From: Rhizoctonia solani
Taxonomy: Eukaryota > Basidiomycota > Agaricomycetes > Cantharellales > Ceratobasidiaceae
Length of the DNA: 64,000 bases
Reading direction: 5' to 3'
Assembly: GCF_016906535.1 (NCBI RefSeq)
Contig: NC_057380.1
Coordinates: forward strand, 372,001 to 436,000
A program made the position numbers and the translations under genes. Shown here piece by piece: positions 1-11,766 of the stretch (within the stretch, counting starts at the first letter, position 1; each line of letters starts with the position of its first letter). The notes below the pieces were generated by a model that had not been told where the DNA came from, searched no databases, and saw nothing but the letters and a program-made list of their open reading frames with translations.

Positions 1-761
1 CAGTAACGTTTGTTCGACTAGAGAATAGTTGATGGGTCAAGAGTTACATTATGAATGGTCATAGACCTACTGTCCCGCGTTGTTTTTGTATCCGTTTAAG
101 TTTCGAAATTCTTCCCACGTACCAGAAGATCCAGGAAAGCTGAACATCGAGTCTTTGTCATCAATTTCCTTCCTTTGTGCATCTCTGCATTAATATCTAT
201 CAACGATTTGTTGTATGCGATGATGCGTTGCTTTACTTGCCGGTCAACGCTCCGGGTCCATACAATACAGTCGATATCGACAAACGGGCGGGCATTATCC
301 CGGATTATATTAGTTAGGACGAGTGTGTGTATCGTATCAGTAAGCTGTTCTCTGGAAAACAACAACTTGAAAAGTTGATGTGAATTTATATGATAGAGTT
401 AACCAGCGATGAAGTGGACGTACTTCTTGGAACAGTCCTTGTCCAGGGGCGTAGCCATCTGCTGGCTCAGACATGACCCCGTCAATTGATACGCTATAGA
501 ACCCATGGTTAAAGCGTTTTGCACCGTATATATACAGCTGTCCCGTGAAATTTAAGTGTAGCCTGAAGTTATATAGCATCAACGGAATGAACAGGCACGG
601 TCCCAGAGCTGACTTACCGTTGAGCCGTTGGTTCGGCTAGAATGAAATGAAGCTCCATTGTATTTATTAACGTGAGGATCTTTTGTTGCTGGTAAATTGT
701 ATGAGTCAAGCCATTGCGGCTGGTACTGGATAAGAGGAGAGTAATCGTCGATAAGAACCAT
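1..761 (-). CDS. Partial two-domain membrane protein gene (gene A paralogue), 3' part off the window
   Basis: Three exons of a first domain are visible: about 761-618 (IDDYSPLIQY, WLDSYNL, FHSSRTNGST, donor GTAAGT), about 571-425 (YIYGAKRFNHGFYSVSIDG) and about 345-237 (LLFSREQLTDTIHTLVLTN, then FVDIDCIVWT). After one more intron a second copy of the domain begins (IDDKDSMFSF, then SGTW and NNAG), so the gene runs past position 1. Exon layout and motifs match gene A at 9573-11370 and 57144-58947 but are clearly more divergent. By analogy it should end in a TM helix and cytoplasmic tail, which lie outside. ATG at 761 fits the sister genes best; ATG at 797 would add 12 residues. Function unknown: such repeats are common in agaricomycete membrane proteins without an assigned role. 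Confidence 0.6.
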
Positions 762-797
762 TCCTGGCTCAAGGTTGTTTAGGCTTGGCCTGCTCAT

Positions 798-1930
798 CTT
801 GGTTCGCTCAAGGCCTAGTCAAAATGTCGAAGTCGATAAATACTACGATGGCGGACGAGATGGCGAACCAACTTCAACCATTGCGATTGTTGCAACTACT
901 ATATTACCGAACAGACATGGCCCCATCGCCACAATGGCGGAGCGCGGCGATGCAGCGAAATACATCAACTCCGGCGACAGCGCCACCACTGCTAAGCATC
1001 CTAAATGAATCAGGAGCCAGCGTGTTATCGTAGCTCTGGGAATGAAATAATGGGTAAATTAGATAGATGGACTTTCAGTGTTGACACAACCATGGTTTCT
1101 CTGGCTATGCGACTAGACCAGTTTTAACAATAGTGTCTTGTCAGCACACAAGTGGGAATACCGTTTCGGCCAGCCTAACCTCGAATAATTAAGACTCGAT
1201 AGCTTTTCTGGCGCAACCAGGCTATGCGCGCTTGAGAAGCACACGTTGATGCGGTGGTGGAGACAAAGGAGCTGTGGATCTGTGGATCTGGGAGGATCAT
1301 TGCTCACGTAATCAGGATCTTGGCATCCATGCAAATGCGTCGGACCATATGGATTAAGTAAATATAAATTGTTTGACGGCCCGCACGCATCTTGTCTAAT
1401 ATTTCAGCATTGTCCCACTAGATTGAGGAGATAATCAACCTTGCCTAAAATATGGAGCTTGATTTCAGTTACCTGCGTCCAGCTGCTTTATCCTTACCTG
1501 GGTTATGAGTTCGAGCCTGTGAGGTGCTCTTTTGTCACATTAAAGCGATTACTATAGGCTCGCCAGCTAATATATCCTGAAAACAAACTTCTAACTCTAG
1601 GTCCATCAAAAGTAATGTCCTGTCCGGCTGATTGTTAGAGCAGCCGTTTTTATTTGAAACAGTCAGCTAGTATTGGCAGAATCGTCGCGCCCACATTGGT
1701 TTGTGCCACTGTATCCAATCAAGGGGCTTCGAATATTGTACTCTTCCACGAGAATAGATTCATTCATTAATTGAAAAAAAAAGTCTAAAACCGAGGCCGA
1801 GTCTTTGTTTACTTCCTTCCCTCACGACTAGAATTCTTGTAACAAATACATCCATTGAAAGTTACATAACTATTGATACAAACTAAGAGTCGCTGTGATT
1901 TGTACACAGAGTATATATACACAAAGTGAC
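798..1930. other. Intergenic, no gene recognised
   Basis: Only short shadow ORFs occur here. This is the upstream side of the partial gene on the left and the downstream side of the transporter. A poly-A stretch near 1775 and the AT-rich part near 1850-1920 may belong to the 3' UTR. I see no RNA gene or repeat. Confidence 0.5.
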
Positions 1931-4032
1931 TCACGGAGATCCGGGTTCATCTCCCCTTTCCCTTATCTGCTTCTTTGCAGCTCTCAGACGTTGGGATGCC
2001 CTGATGCCAAAGTCATCTCTGAAGATGAGCTTGACTTCCTCGAGAGACAAACCGGAAGTCTCAGGATAGCAGAAGATACAAAACAACCAGCCAAGAAAAC
2101 ACAAACCGGCATAGAGTCCAAAGGCACCCGATGGTGTAATGGCGTGCATCAAAGATAGATCTGTAAGTAGTAGTGATTCAGTGTATGTTCCAGAATGTGC
2201 TTAGAGATATTAAACGTACAAGTTGCGCCTATGACAAGGTTGGCCGCCCAACATGTACTAGTTGCAATCGATGCTCCAATTCCACGAACCTCAAGGGCAA
2301 AAAGCTCGCTTTGCTATTAAGGGATTTAGCTCCAAAGCCTTGAGCTTGGATTAAATACGCAGTCATAGCTTACCTGCCATGGGACGTTGCCTAGACCCGT
2401 TGCATATGAAGCAATATAAAAGACCATAGAAAACAGGATGATTCCACTCCACGTCTTCGGGTAGGCTGTGCCTTCAATGAGTTCACCACCGGTACTCTTG
2501 GTCAAATCTTAAATCGAAGCTTAGTGCTATTACTCCACAAAGCTGCATAAAACTCACAGAAGAACGATATTGAAGCAAGTGTGAGGCCAAAGATCATGCC
2601 TGGAGGTGTGAACACCATGATCTTACGACGGCCAACAATATCAATATACTTCAGAGCTACCAATGTGAAAACAAAGTTTGTCCCGGCAACAATTAAGCCA
2701 ACAGCCGTCGGTTTGTCGAACCCGATGCTCTTAAACAGAGTGGCGGAGTAGTACATGAGTGTGTTGAAGCCGCTGAGTTGTTGAAATGCCTGAAGGCCGC
2801 AAGCAACAATGAGCGCACGGCGATTTACTGGTACTACGAGGATGCTCTTGAATCGCTGAAAGAACGTAGTGCTATTTTGGATATCAATGCTCTCTTGAAC
2901 GGAAGCACGTAAAAGCTTGACCTACACTATAAATTAGTCAAAATCCCTTTTTTGTAGATCTAGGTCACAGACCTTTTCTTCCACTTGCTCAGTCGTCGCA
3001 TAAGCGTAGATTTTAGCCATACATTTGTGTGTCTGCTCCATGTACCGCGTCGTGCCGTGATGCGAGCTATCGAGGCCTGTTAGGAATAAGCAACCCTCAA
3101 TGGAACGACCGACTCACGAGACTCTGGTAAGAAAGGCAGCATAATGAGTTGTAATCCGGCTGGGATGGCTCCGAGGCCAACCATCCAGCGCCATCCACCC
3201 CGGGAAGATTCGAAGGCAGCGCCAATACCATAAGCGACAACTGACCACCTATCATCCCTGATCAGTTAACTTAATTTAGCAAAATGCTGTAGACCGTACC
3301 AGTAATAAATACCGAGTTCACGGTCACCAAACGACCACGCAGCTTCGTCGGACTGAGTTCAGCAATGAAAAGAGGGGCCATGCAAGCTGCCAGTCCAACG
3401 CCGATACCTGGAAAGACATTAAAACCATTCAATCCGCTGGGATACAAATGTAGCGCTTACCAATGAGAAACCGACCGCCGATCATGGCAGTGACTGTGTG
3501 ACATGCGGCCTGGCCAATCGCACCACCAATAAAGATGACCTTTTTAAGCAGAAGTTAGATCTAATGAGTGCATGCGGTGGTGGAATAATCCTACATTTGC
3601 AGCGGCAAGGACTGGTTTGCGGCCAACAAAGTCTGAAATCATGCCCCCAGCGAGACCTCCAATGAGTGCTCCAAGGGTTGTAGCCGATGTAATCAATTCT
3701 TTCTGTGTATTGGATAATTGCGCTGGGCCAAGGTCAGATCCAATGCTAACTAGGGCGCCGCTAATAACTCCAGTATCATAACCTACATTCTTGGGTAAGC
3801 AAATGCAGCATGATTAAAAGCGGCATAACTCACCGAACAAAAGGCCTGAAATACTACTGGCAAGGACCAGTATCCATACAAACATCGTTACTTTCTCCTC
3901 GCCTTCTGCGCGAACGGCCTCTTCAGATATCTCTCCTGTTGCCTGGTCACGCATAACTTTAGAGACAGGATCATCAAAGTTCTCATTGTGTCGAATTGAA
4001 ACTTTGGTATCTTTCCCTATGCTGAACGACAT
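1931..4032 (-). CDS. MFS sugar/myo-inositol transporter (ITR-like)
   Basis: A multi-exon sugar porter of the plasma membrane, by family a proton-linked myo-inositol or hexose carrier. Exon 1 (4032-3834) begins [17 protein letters not shown] and ends in TM1 (SSISGLLFG). Exon 2 (3782-3595) carries GYDTGVISG and the signature [12 protein letters not shown]. Exon 3 (3539-3461) gives GGRFLIG and exon 4 (from 3407) gives [10 protein letters not shown]. Later exons carry PES, the loop [15 protein letters not shown], then [39 protein letters not shown] and a C-terminal [11 protein letters not shown], with TGA at 1931. This order is typical of ITR1-type transporters. Odd: between exon 4 and the next exon the conserved GGQ can only be read with a one-base deletion; the frame survives only if splicing moves to the next AG. 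The PESPR motif is also degenerate. It stands alone on the minus strand, unlinked to a pathway. Confidence 0.85.
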
Positions 4033-5796
4033 GGTGAATATCAATGCGGTCGATCAGGGGCAGAAAGAAGAGAAAGGAGGGCGGATGTGGAGGTGTGGAG
4101 GTGCGGGGATGTGGGGTGGTAATCTTTTATTACTTATAATTTCAAGGGCGGTCAGGAAATGAAGTTCTTGTGAGAGAGCGTGACGTGAGCCCAGTGTGTC
4201 CGGTCCGAGTTCCGAGTTATACTTGTCTCATATTCCAGTATAATTGACCGAATAAAGCAGCCTAGAAGCTTCTTGGTCGTCGATAAATCCACATCTTTTG
4301 ACAAAACGAGTCGCCAAGTCGTTCGCATAACTGTTCAGTCGTATTTGAAATGTAGTTGCTCATTCCAACGGATGTCGGATCGGCATCCGGGACTCACGTG
4401 AAGCGATGATGACATAGTACTACGGTACAAATACATCCCGCCTCGTTTTCATAGGCCCACGCAGGACGAGAAGAAGTCCTGAAGGTCAAATTGTAATGCA
4501 CCCGCTAAAATTAGGGTGCCTCCACTGGACACGGACGTAAATCTTTTACTGGAGTTGAGTTGAGCACGCGCCCAGTCGAGTGTCCATTGAGTGGTTGACT
4601 CGATGTAGTTCTCGGTCATTCTCACAATCCGTTTGGTCAGTGCTTTCTTTAGGGGAGCCTTGTTATTCTATCATAGTAATGGAAATGAATCATATAAAAT
4701 CTGTTCCTGCACCGGGCTTAGAGTAATCCCGCTGATTTCGCTTGGGTGCCAGATTTGTTTGACACGAATTGGGATTCATTTCAGCTGGCCTAGATGTAAT
4801 TCTCTGAAATAAACGTCCAGCAGTCGTCATTGGTGCCGCAGTGAGAATCATGGGGCCGATGACGTCTTGGGAAATGTACATCCTCATTTATCGACAGTCA
4901 GTGTCGGTGTCCGGAATGCTTCAAGGAGAGGGCAGTGCTGGTCGTGTATGATCTTTTAGCCGTGCCGCGCAGGGCAATCATAAATCAGATGCAAGGTTGA
5001 AACAACCCTGATTCCGTGAAAGGAGCACAAAAGAAAACAAACCTGAATTCGTAACGAATAGACCTAGTGGAGAGGCACATGATTAAATGGAAAGCAAGGC
5101 TTTCCTCGAAGCTTTGAAGTTCGAAAGAGTCTATTGGGTTGAAACAGAACACGGAAACCTGAATTGCATGTCCATGGGGGCACAGGCCGTATGTTCTACA
5201 ATCGTTTGATCCTCTCTATTGTCCCACAACTAAAAAAGGGAGATGACCGCGTCCGCAATCCAGGGCAGCAGCAAGATTTTAGAAAAGCCCCCTCCAAAAG
5301 AGCAAAAGAGCAGATTCTTTTAGCCATATGGTCTTCATGAGTTATGGAATCAAGAATTCATTCGGAGCATTGTGTCATTGGTAGTGTCATCGAGCCCAAT
5401 ATGACTCCGATCCTCGCTTGCTTGGCTCCTAGTAAAAACCAGATTTCGATACATTCTAAACCGGCCGTACACTCACTCATGTAAAGCGCTCTACCTTTAG
5501 AACGAAGGATTGACGAATGTAATAGATGACGTCGAGAATAGTGATTGTGAGAACAATGACGAGTTATCACATTAACCTAATGAATGAGGGTACTGAAAAC
5601 AGAGGCAGGTAGGAAGTGCATGTATGCCCCGTGACAACGTCACTGTTCCGACTAGCTAAGTAGAATCCAACGAACTATACACTCCGGAATCCCCCGTGTA
5701 TGCGCCGAAATGTTACTCAGGAGGCCCGAAGGGGATACAATCGAATTGCCAATGTTGGGCCATGGCAATTTCTGAAAAAAAGGACCTGGATTTCTA
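4033..5796. other. Transporter promoter side and gene-poor DNA
   Basis: A G-rich purine tract (GGTGTGGAGGTG-like, about 4080-4125) lies just upstream of the transporter ATG and is probably promoter or 5' UTR. The rest shows no ORF with recognisable motifs and no repeat shared with other parts of the window. Confidence 0.4.
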
Positions 5797-6129
5797 TCAT
5801 CGGATTACGGAGTCCGCAAACAAGAATGCCATCCACGTAGCTAAATCGAGTCCCCTACCGGCGTTTTTGTCCTTAGTGGATGTTAGCCGGTGACGGTCTT
5901 CCAAGATCCTCATGACCTCACCCAAGTAAGTCTTGATAACCCCAGATTTATCGGCTGCAGTTTCCCTGAGACCCTTCACAGGACTGCTCAGTACGGATGT
6001 CACTTGTTTCTTACACTCAAGTTTGCATTCGACAGCCTCTGATGCTCGCTGTATGATCCGAGAACGCCAGGTCAACAGCGCCCAACCGGAACATTTGAAT
6101 GGCCCCTTGAGCCTTTCGATTTTCAGCAC
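5797..6129 (-). CDS. Hypothetical ORF, 110 aa
   Basis: A single open frame with ATG at 6129, basic and Ala/Leu-rich, with a helical stretch near its end (LDLATWMAFLFADSVIR). The end is faintly reminiscent of the mid-helix region of fungal P450s (DLATWM.F..AD), but no P450 motif (I-helix, ExxR, heme loop) lies nearby, so it could be a P450 relic or chance. No neighbour extends it convincingly. Unrecognised. Confidence 0.2.
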   Translation of the reverse strand: MLKIERLKGPFKCSGWALLTWRSRIIQRASEAVECKLECKKQVTSVLSSPVKGLRETAADKSGVIKTYLGEVMRILEDRHRLTSTKDKNAGRGLDLATWMAFLFADSVIR

Positions 6130-6624
6130 TGTTGATTGTCCTTATCACCCTCCTCAAATCCCACTCTTCCTAAAGGTACATCACATTGATAGACTTTCGA
6201 GTTCCAACCCTTCTTAGATGCTCCCCATCGAAAGGATTTAGTGTTGGTAACGACAGGACGCAGTATATCGATCATCGTATTGAACAACTTCGTATATAAC
6301 ATTGAAGCTAACCGAGCTGATGAATTACTTAGGGAAAGCTACGGTGATATTCGCGGCAAGCCCTGTCTGACGCGGAAACCATATTCGACCCTATTATGCT
6401 AGGAAACAATGGTAATGGGACTGCTACGAGATCTCCCAAGGACTAGGCTCTTGCAACTTGACTTTACCAAATTTAATGTATTGATGACAAATATTGATAG
6501 CAACACCACTCGTTCGATGTTAATGTCCTATTACCTGAGTGCACCCTCGGAATAGGCACCGAAGTTTCTACTACATATCTGACTTGGTGTATATAAGTCC
6601 GGTCCATTTCTGAGATCGCCTTGG

Positions 6625-7023
6625 TTAGGGTCTTGCTTTGCTAGTGAGGAATAAGGGACGTAGTACCCTCCAGACGAGAGCAAAAGAACAACCAAGGATC
6701 ACAGCTAGCACTAGTTTGGGCCTAAAAATCAGGGTCGATTTTCCCAACTTAGTCAGTACTGTGTTAGTATTACAAGGAGGGCCTCTTGAAGCGCGTTTGA
6801 GGGGATGACATCCTGATTTACAAGGGCTTGACAGAGATAACAATCTTACGGTACTATTAAACCGGTTTAATCTCGAAGTCTGAGTGGACTTCCTAACAGC
6901 ATGGGTTTGCCGATTAGGTCTAGATGTGGTACCTGCCCATGAGCTTAAGGAGCTATACCTCACCCCTCGAGTTGGGTAACATGCCAACTGACCGTTGTCA
7001 CTCCAAAACGCTCCCATATACAC
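6625..7023 (-). CDS. Hypothetical ORF, 132 aa
   Basis: Open frame from ATG 7023, Ser/Thr/Arg-rich, with one hydrophobic stretch near the C-terminus (LVLAVILGCSFALVWRVL) that could be a membrane segment. It lies just left of the duplicated unit and is not repeated at the second copy. No family recognised; it may not be a gene. Confidence 0.15.
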   Translation of the reverse strand: MYMGAFWSDNGQLACYPTRGVRYSSLSSWAGTTSRPNRQTHAVRKSTQTSRLNRFNSTVRLLSLSSPCKSGCHPLKRASRGPPCNTNTVLTKLGKSTLIFRPKLVLAVILGCSFALVWRVLRPLFLTSKARP

Positions 7024-7216
7024 ATATTATAGGACAGCCTTGAAGCTTTACGGCGATCTATGTGTTGTCTGACTGGGGATAAAACACCTACATACGCGCC
7101 CAGTTGACCCCAACGATGCGTGAAAGGCAACCAATTAACCAAGGCTAATTCTACCAAAGGATCGTATGCCTCCCCATACATGTGCTATAAAAAATACACA
7201 AATATAACGTAACCTC

Positions 7217-9032
7217 TCAAAGATATAGGAGAAATGAAAACAAATACAGCCACGTTTGTATTGAGGCACTGGAGGTGGTTGGTTGCGGTGGTAGCGGCCG
7301 TGTCGAGAATACCTACACATGACAAAATGAGATCTGTTCCCACAGCAAATAAGCTTAAATAGTTCACCTGATCGTACATAGGAGGCAAGGTCCCTGCGTC
7401 AGTCTCATGTATTGAAGTTCTATCAACGGAGTTCGTCAATCAGTGCTCTTGTTTAGCCTGTAAATTCCCAACCCACCGGTCACCAGGGCTCATGGGCACA
7501 GATGCCCCGAATTGTGAGCTCAACGCATAGCTTGATTCACCGGATCGAAGCACAGGCAAGGGTGCAGCCAACACGTCGGCTTTCCTTATCGCGGTTGATA
7601 CGCTGGGTGTATGCGTGCTGGGATATATTGTGCCGCCTTCAGTATATCCGACAGGTGGTTGGCCGGAGTTCTCCATGTATGGTGTGATTTGTACTTCGTT
7701 ATTCCAATGCGCCTGTGTTGATGTCACCGAGGACATGGGTGGAAGTTGATCCTCCGATGGCGCATGCCGAGCACGTCTTCGTCTTCGGATGAGGTACCAG
7801 CCCAGAATTGTCAGCACGACAAGCGCACCCAGTACCCCTCCCACCACACCACCTATAAGGCCGCCATTGGAACCAGATCCGGACTTGCTGGTTACGGAAA
7901 GTTAATAACAAGACCAGACTAACGATTGAAGCTCACCCAGGGGTATATTCTGCATAGCCTATCGTCAAAGATTTTCCACCCTCAAGATTCGTGAGCGACA
8001 GCGTATGATCTCCGTTACCGAGACTGCTAATCGCAAACTGCATCAAGGGAGTTTCAACACCGCACATCATTGATATAAAAAAGAAACCCACCAGCGTCAC
8101 AGACGGATGTCCAGCAGCAGCCCTAGTCGCATTGAGCACACCCCAGTCTTGGCCATCAATTTCTACTCCAAACATCCCAAACGCCGGACCAACACCGCCA
8201 TATACGAATCTCAGGGCCACTGAACTGGAGGGTCGCTTTCTCACCCGGGGTATTTGTTGTACTAGTTTTGAACTGATCAGGAGGCCAGAAGCCAGAACTT
8301 GGTTGATATTGACATACTGTGCCGATGAGTTGCGATATCCTTGCAGTTGAGTTGTGTAGTCCATAGGGAAGTGTATGTGAACTGGTCGTGCGAAACTAGT
8401 GTCCGCCGAGAATCGTTAGACCTAATCCCCACCATCCGATCAACTTGAACCACACCAAATTAGAAAAAAATAGTTCACTCACTCATCAACTTCTCTCGTA
8501 ATCACTATATAATCAATATCCACATAATCTAACCCATCTCCCTCCCGAATATTTGTCAACTCCATAGTATTTTCCCCGTCCGGTAATCCTTCTTTGCTGA
8601 ACAACAGCTACGCGATGGCGGAGGATCAGGCTTTCGGGTACATTTCCGCATACGTTGGATCGGACCCAGCTTACAGTTTGAAATTGGTTGGGCTGGCCGG
8701 ATGGAGGGCGCCCCGACACGGCAGGGTTCTCTTCGCCATTCATGGCGACGCGGTAGTAGCCATGGTTGGACCGCTTGGCGCCGTAGACGTATATCGCCGT
8801 GCCACGAAATGTCAAGTTTGCCTAAAGCAAAAAAAAGCAGTAAACAAATGAATGATTTAAATAGTTAGTGATTCGGATGGCTCACCGTTGCACCATCAAT
8901 ATTCGTGCATTGAAACGACTGTCCCTGGTACTTTGCAAACTGGTCATCGAAGCTAGAGTTAAACCCATCGTCCCAGGTGGCATCGTAACGAATCAAAGGG
9001 CTTGCATCGTCCAGCGTAAAGTTACGGAGCAT
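7217..9032 (-). CDS. Gene B copy 1: two-domain single-pass membrane protein
   Basis: ATG at 9032 (MLRNFTLDDASPLIRYD). Domain 1: FHCTN-like strand, then YVYGAKRSNHGYY, then LLFSKEGLPDGENTMELTN and DYVDIDYIVIT. Domain 2: FTYTSLW, VYGGVG..FG, VEIDGQDWG, FAISSLGNGDHTLSLTN. Then GSGSNGGLIGG and a TM helix (VVGGVLGALVVLTILGWYL) followed by RRRRR, and a tail rich in Pro/Ser. An in-frame TGA after KQEH at 7440 is removed by a 57-nt intron (donor GTGGGT, CTGAT branch, acceptor TAG), which restores RTSIHETDAGTLPPMYDQ. Last exon uncertain. No N-terminal signal peptide is visible, so the TM helix may act as signal anchor. Relative to copy 2 it has a -1 deletion near 8346 and a -2 deletion near 8208. Together they keep the frame but rewrite about 27 residues at the start of domain 2. 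Confidence 0.65.
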
Positions 9033-9572
9033 AGTAAAGGAAGGGCAGAGGGGGAAACTTTTGGAACCTGCGGAAGTCGTAGTGTTTTATTGCTCCCAAC
9101 GCTCTCTTCCCTCCCCTGGCCGATCTCATCCAGGACCATCAGCCTTCGATTTTAGGGAATAGAACCAGCTTCCCAGTGTTCTTTTTCTATGAGTATGAAG
9201 GTCTTTCCTTTTTGGGTCATGTCGGCCACTTGGAGACGCAAGTGTGTATAGGATTGTCCGTCTGGGAACTACATAAATTTAACTGGAGACAAACAATGTG
9301 GGAGCGCTAACGATACCAAACAAACCTAAAGTGACAAATGACAAATGAGATAAAACAATATGAACAGCCGGATATCAACAATCAATGAACGCCTAGAAAG
9401 GTGGTAAACAAGTGGAATAATCAATGCGATTCAGCGCAAGATAGAAATGGGGTGTGTTTAAGATAGAGGTTGGGGCAATCGACGGTTAGGGAACGGTTCG
9501 GTTGCCTTGATAAAAAGCAAATCCCAGTAAGCAATCTGTCGAGCGAAATCGAACATATTGAACTAAACATAC

Positions 9573-11370
9573 TTGGTGATAATCCGGAGGCAGCATTCCG
9601 GTGCTCTCGTCCCCGCTCGTACCGGACATTGGGCCCCAGTCCCTAAGACCAACAATCAGTCAAACTTACCAACAGTTACGCTAGAGCTACTACTCACTGT
9701 GCTCGCTCAGGAACTACCATCCTCGACGCTCTGAGCTCGTCCTCGGTCATGTTGCCTCGGCTACCGGTGTCGACGACTAAGACCGCACGGCCTTTGGGAT
9801 CAGGAGGAGGAACCATTTGATGAACGCGAGGATCGGCTTCGTCTTCCTGTGTAAGCGTGCTCAAGGCCTGATGGTGCATCTCGGGCCGACCGGTGCCTCC
9901 ATACGCCGAAGCAGCACCAGCGGACGACCCATCCCCGCCACCACTCCCACTGACCGAGCTGGGTGAGTACATGCCCATCGGGTACGTAGTTTGGGAAGGA
10001 GGGTTCTGAGGATAGCTTCCCGTATACGCCAGATCGTTCGCCCATGGCTGGCTGTTTGGTACCGAGCTCTGTCCATCCCATCCTGGTCCACTGCTGGCAG
10101 GACCGTATCCGGCTGGAGGAACGTCGTACGCCCTGGTCTCGGTGTTTAGCAAGTCGACGCCCTCGCTTCTCTTTCTCCTCCGCATGAACCACCAGACGGC
10201 TGCGATAATTAAGGCAAGGCCGATCACAACGCCGCACACCGTTCCTGCAATGATCGGAGTTTTGGCCTTTCCTCCAGGATTGGATTCGGACGCTTCGCTC
10301 GCGGAAGATTGAAGGACTTGGACGTAGTCTACGTCGAGGTATTTGCCACATTGGTGTTAGTGACTGTAACTTGTGAGTACCTGGACCAAGACCGTCTGCG
10401 TAGTACTGATTGTGAACAGTTGTCAGGGTCCATCCTCAATCAAACGAAGAGAAACGTACGAGTAACACTCGGGAATGATACCCGACCGTCGAACCATTCA
10501 TGCTGACTACCGGGTGATCATTGACTTGGACGTTGAAGGTCCCATGATCGTCCAGCGTGCCACCGTAAAGATAAACCGCATTTCCTTCAAATTGGACGGA
10601 TGCTGTGGCGCCGGCAACATTCGTCACACTACCTTGTGTTGGTCACATAAAACTGGTCAAAACTAAAACACACTTACTGCTCGGTTTGCTGGTAGTAATC
10701 AACAACGGAAGTACCCGAAGTACCCCACTGCTGACCCGACGGTGTATAGGACCAGGCAGGATCAGAGTCATCTATAGTTATGTTCTTGCCACTGCAAAGC
10801 CATTTTAATGAATTTGATACCAAGAGCCGGGAGCGTGCTTACACATCATCATTCGATGTCCAAGTGATGAAATCGATATCGACAAACGATCGAGTGGTAC
10901 TCCCTCCGTTATCGTTGGTGAGTGTGACGGTGTGAAGACCATCCGAGAGACCAGTCCTGGAGAATATGGGCTATGGACTGTGTCAACACAAAGGCCACAC
11001 AAACAAACCAAACTTCACTTACGAATTGGTAAACTCCATCACCGTTCGATTGTTGGGGTGCATAGCCATCGATCCTTTGAGCTTGTTCCCTGTCGATAGT
11101 TACAATAAAATTCCCATGACTTTCTCTCTGGCTCCAAAGATCCATACGTCTGTGCCGTTGAACTGGAAGGTGGCCTAGGTGCAGAGGATGAGATGAGCCG
11201 GAAACGAAGCGGGCTTTGCTTACCTGAGATCCATCTGTCCTGCTAGAATGAAAGGTCTTGCCAAGATATCGGTCGGTATAGGGGTCTGCGGCCAGGTTGT
11301 ATGAATCAAGCCATTGGCCCTGGTAGGTGATGAGGGGAGAGGTGTCGTCTATGGTCACGTTGTACGGCAT
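9573..11370 (-). pseudogene. Gene A copy 1, frameshifted
   Basis: Same plan as gene A copy 2: ATG 11370 (MPYNVTIDDTSPLITYQ), two domains, TM segment (GVRR-like frame shifted; true frame VVIGLALIIAAVWWFMRRRK) and a Gly/Pro/Ser-rich tail ending VVPERAQ, then LPPDYHQ. Compared with copy 2 it lacks one base in the exon coding GAKRGNHG (about 11124), which brings in a TAA. It lacks two further single bases near 10340-10370 (AAGTTACAG for AAGTTGACAG; AATGTGG for AATGGTGG), which put the TM helix out of frame. Either a real pseudogene or uncorrected sequence errors. The same deletions are absent from copy 2. Confidence 0.6.
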
Positions 11371-11766
11371 GGTCGTGGTGGGGAGCAAACCAGCTGCTGC
11401 AAGCCCAGACTTGGACTTTTGATTCCAACACCTCGACCCGTGCTGTGATTAACTGATTTATAAATTTAGATTTGGCAGCTAGGGCAGTCGACTTTGAACC
11501 TGTGGTAAGGATGGAGCTCACCTAGATAGTTCCTTCTGCTATTTATGTCTTTATATAAATTTGGAGAACACCGTGGTGTAACACACGCATACACAAAGAC
11601 AGGAAGTAGCCTAGCAGAGTCGTGAGAGGCAAGAGATGAGTGTTAGAACAGAGCCCTTCAATTATTGTTGTTGGAATGTGACCGGGAAGCTCGGCCAGAA
11701 GGTGCGGGACGTGAGTCCTGATTAGCAGAAAACATCTTCTCAAGCGCCCACATCACTTCTCAACAC

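Larger units (their letters stand above)
7114..11766. repeat. Duplicated A/B unit, copy 1
   Basis: About 4.65 kb that reappears in the same orientation at 54670-59347 with high identity (long exact runs, scattered substitutions and short indels). It holds gene B (7217-9032) and gene A (9573-11370), both minus. Homology on the left starts at about 7114 (GTGAAAGGCAA..TTAACCA), which in copy 2 is exactly where a transposon LTR ends. On the right it fades after TCACTTCTCAACA at about 11766. Copy 1 carries several small deletions that copy 2 lacks. Confidence 0.9.

Noticed and set aside
5797..6129. P450 remnant
   Set aside because: Only a weak DLATWM-like match; no ExxR or heme loop in any frame nearby, so listed as hypothetical instead.
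10605..10808. Plus-strand ORFs opposite gene A
   Set aside because: Antisense shadows of exons; no independent coding signal, and the same frames recur in the duplicated copy only because the DNA is duplicated.
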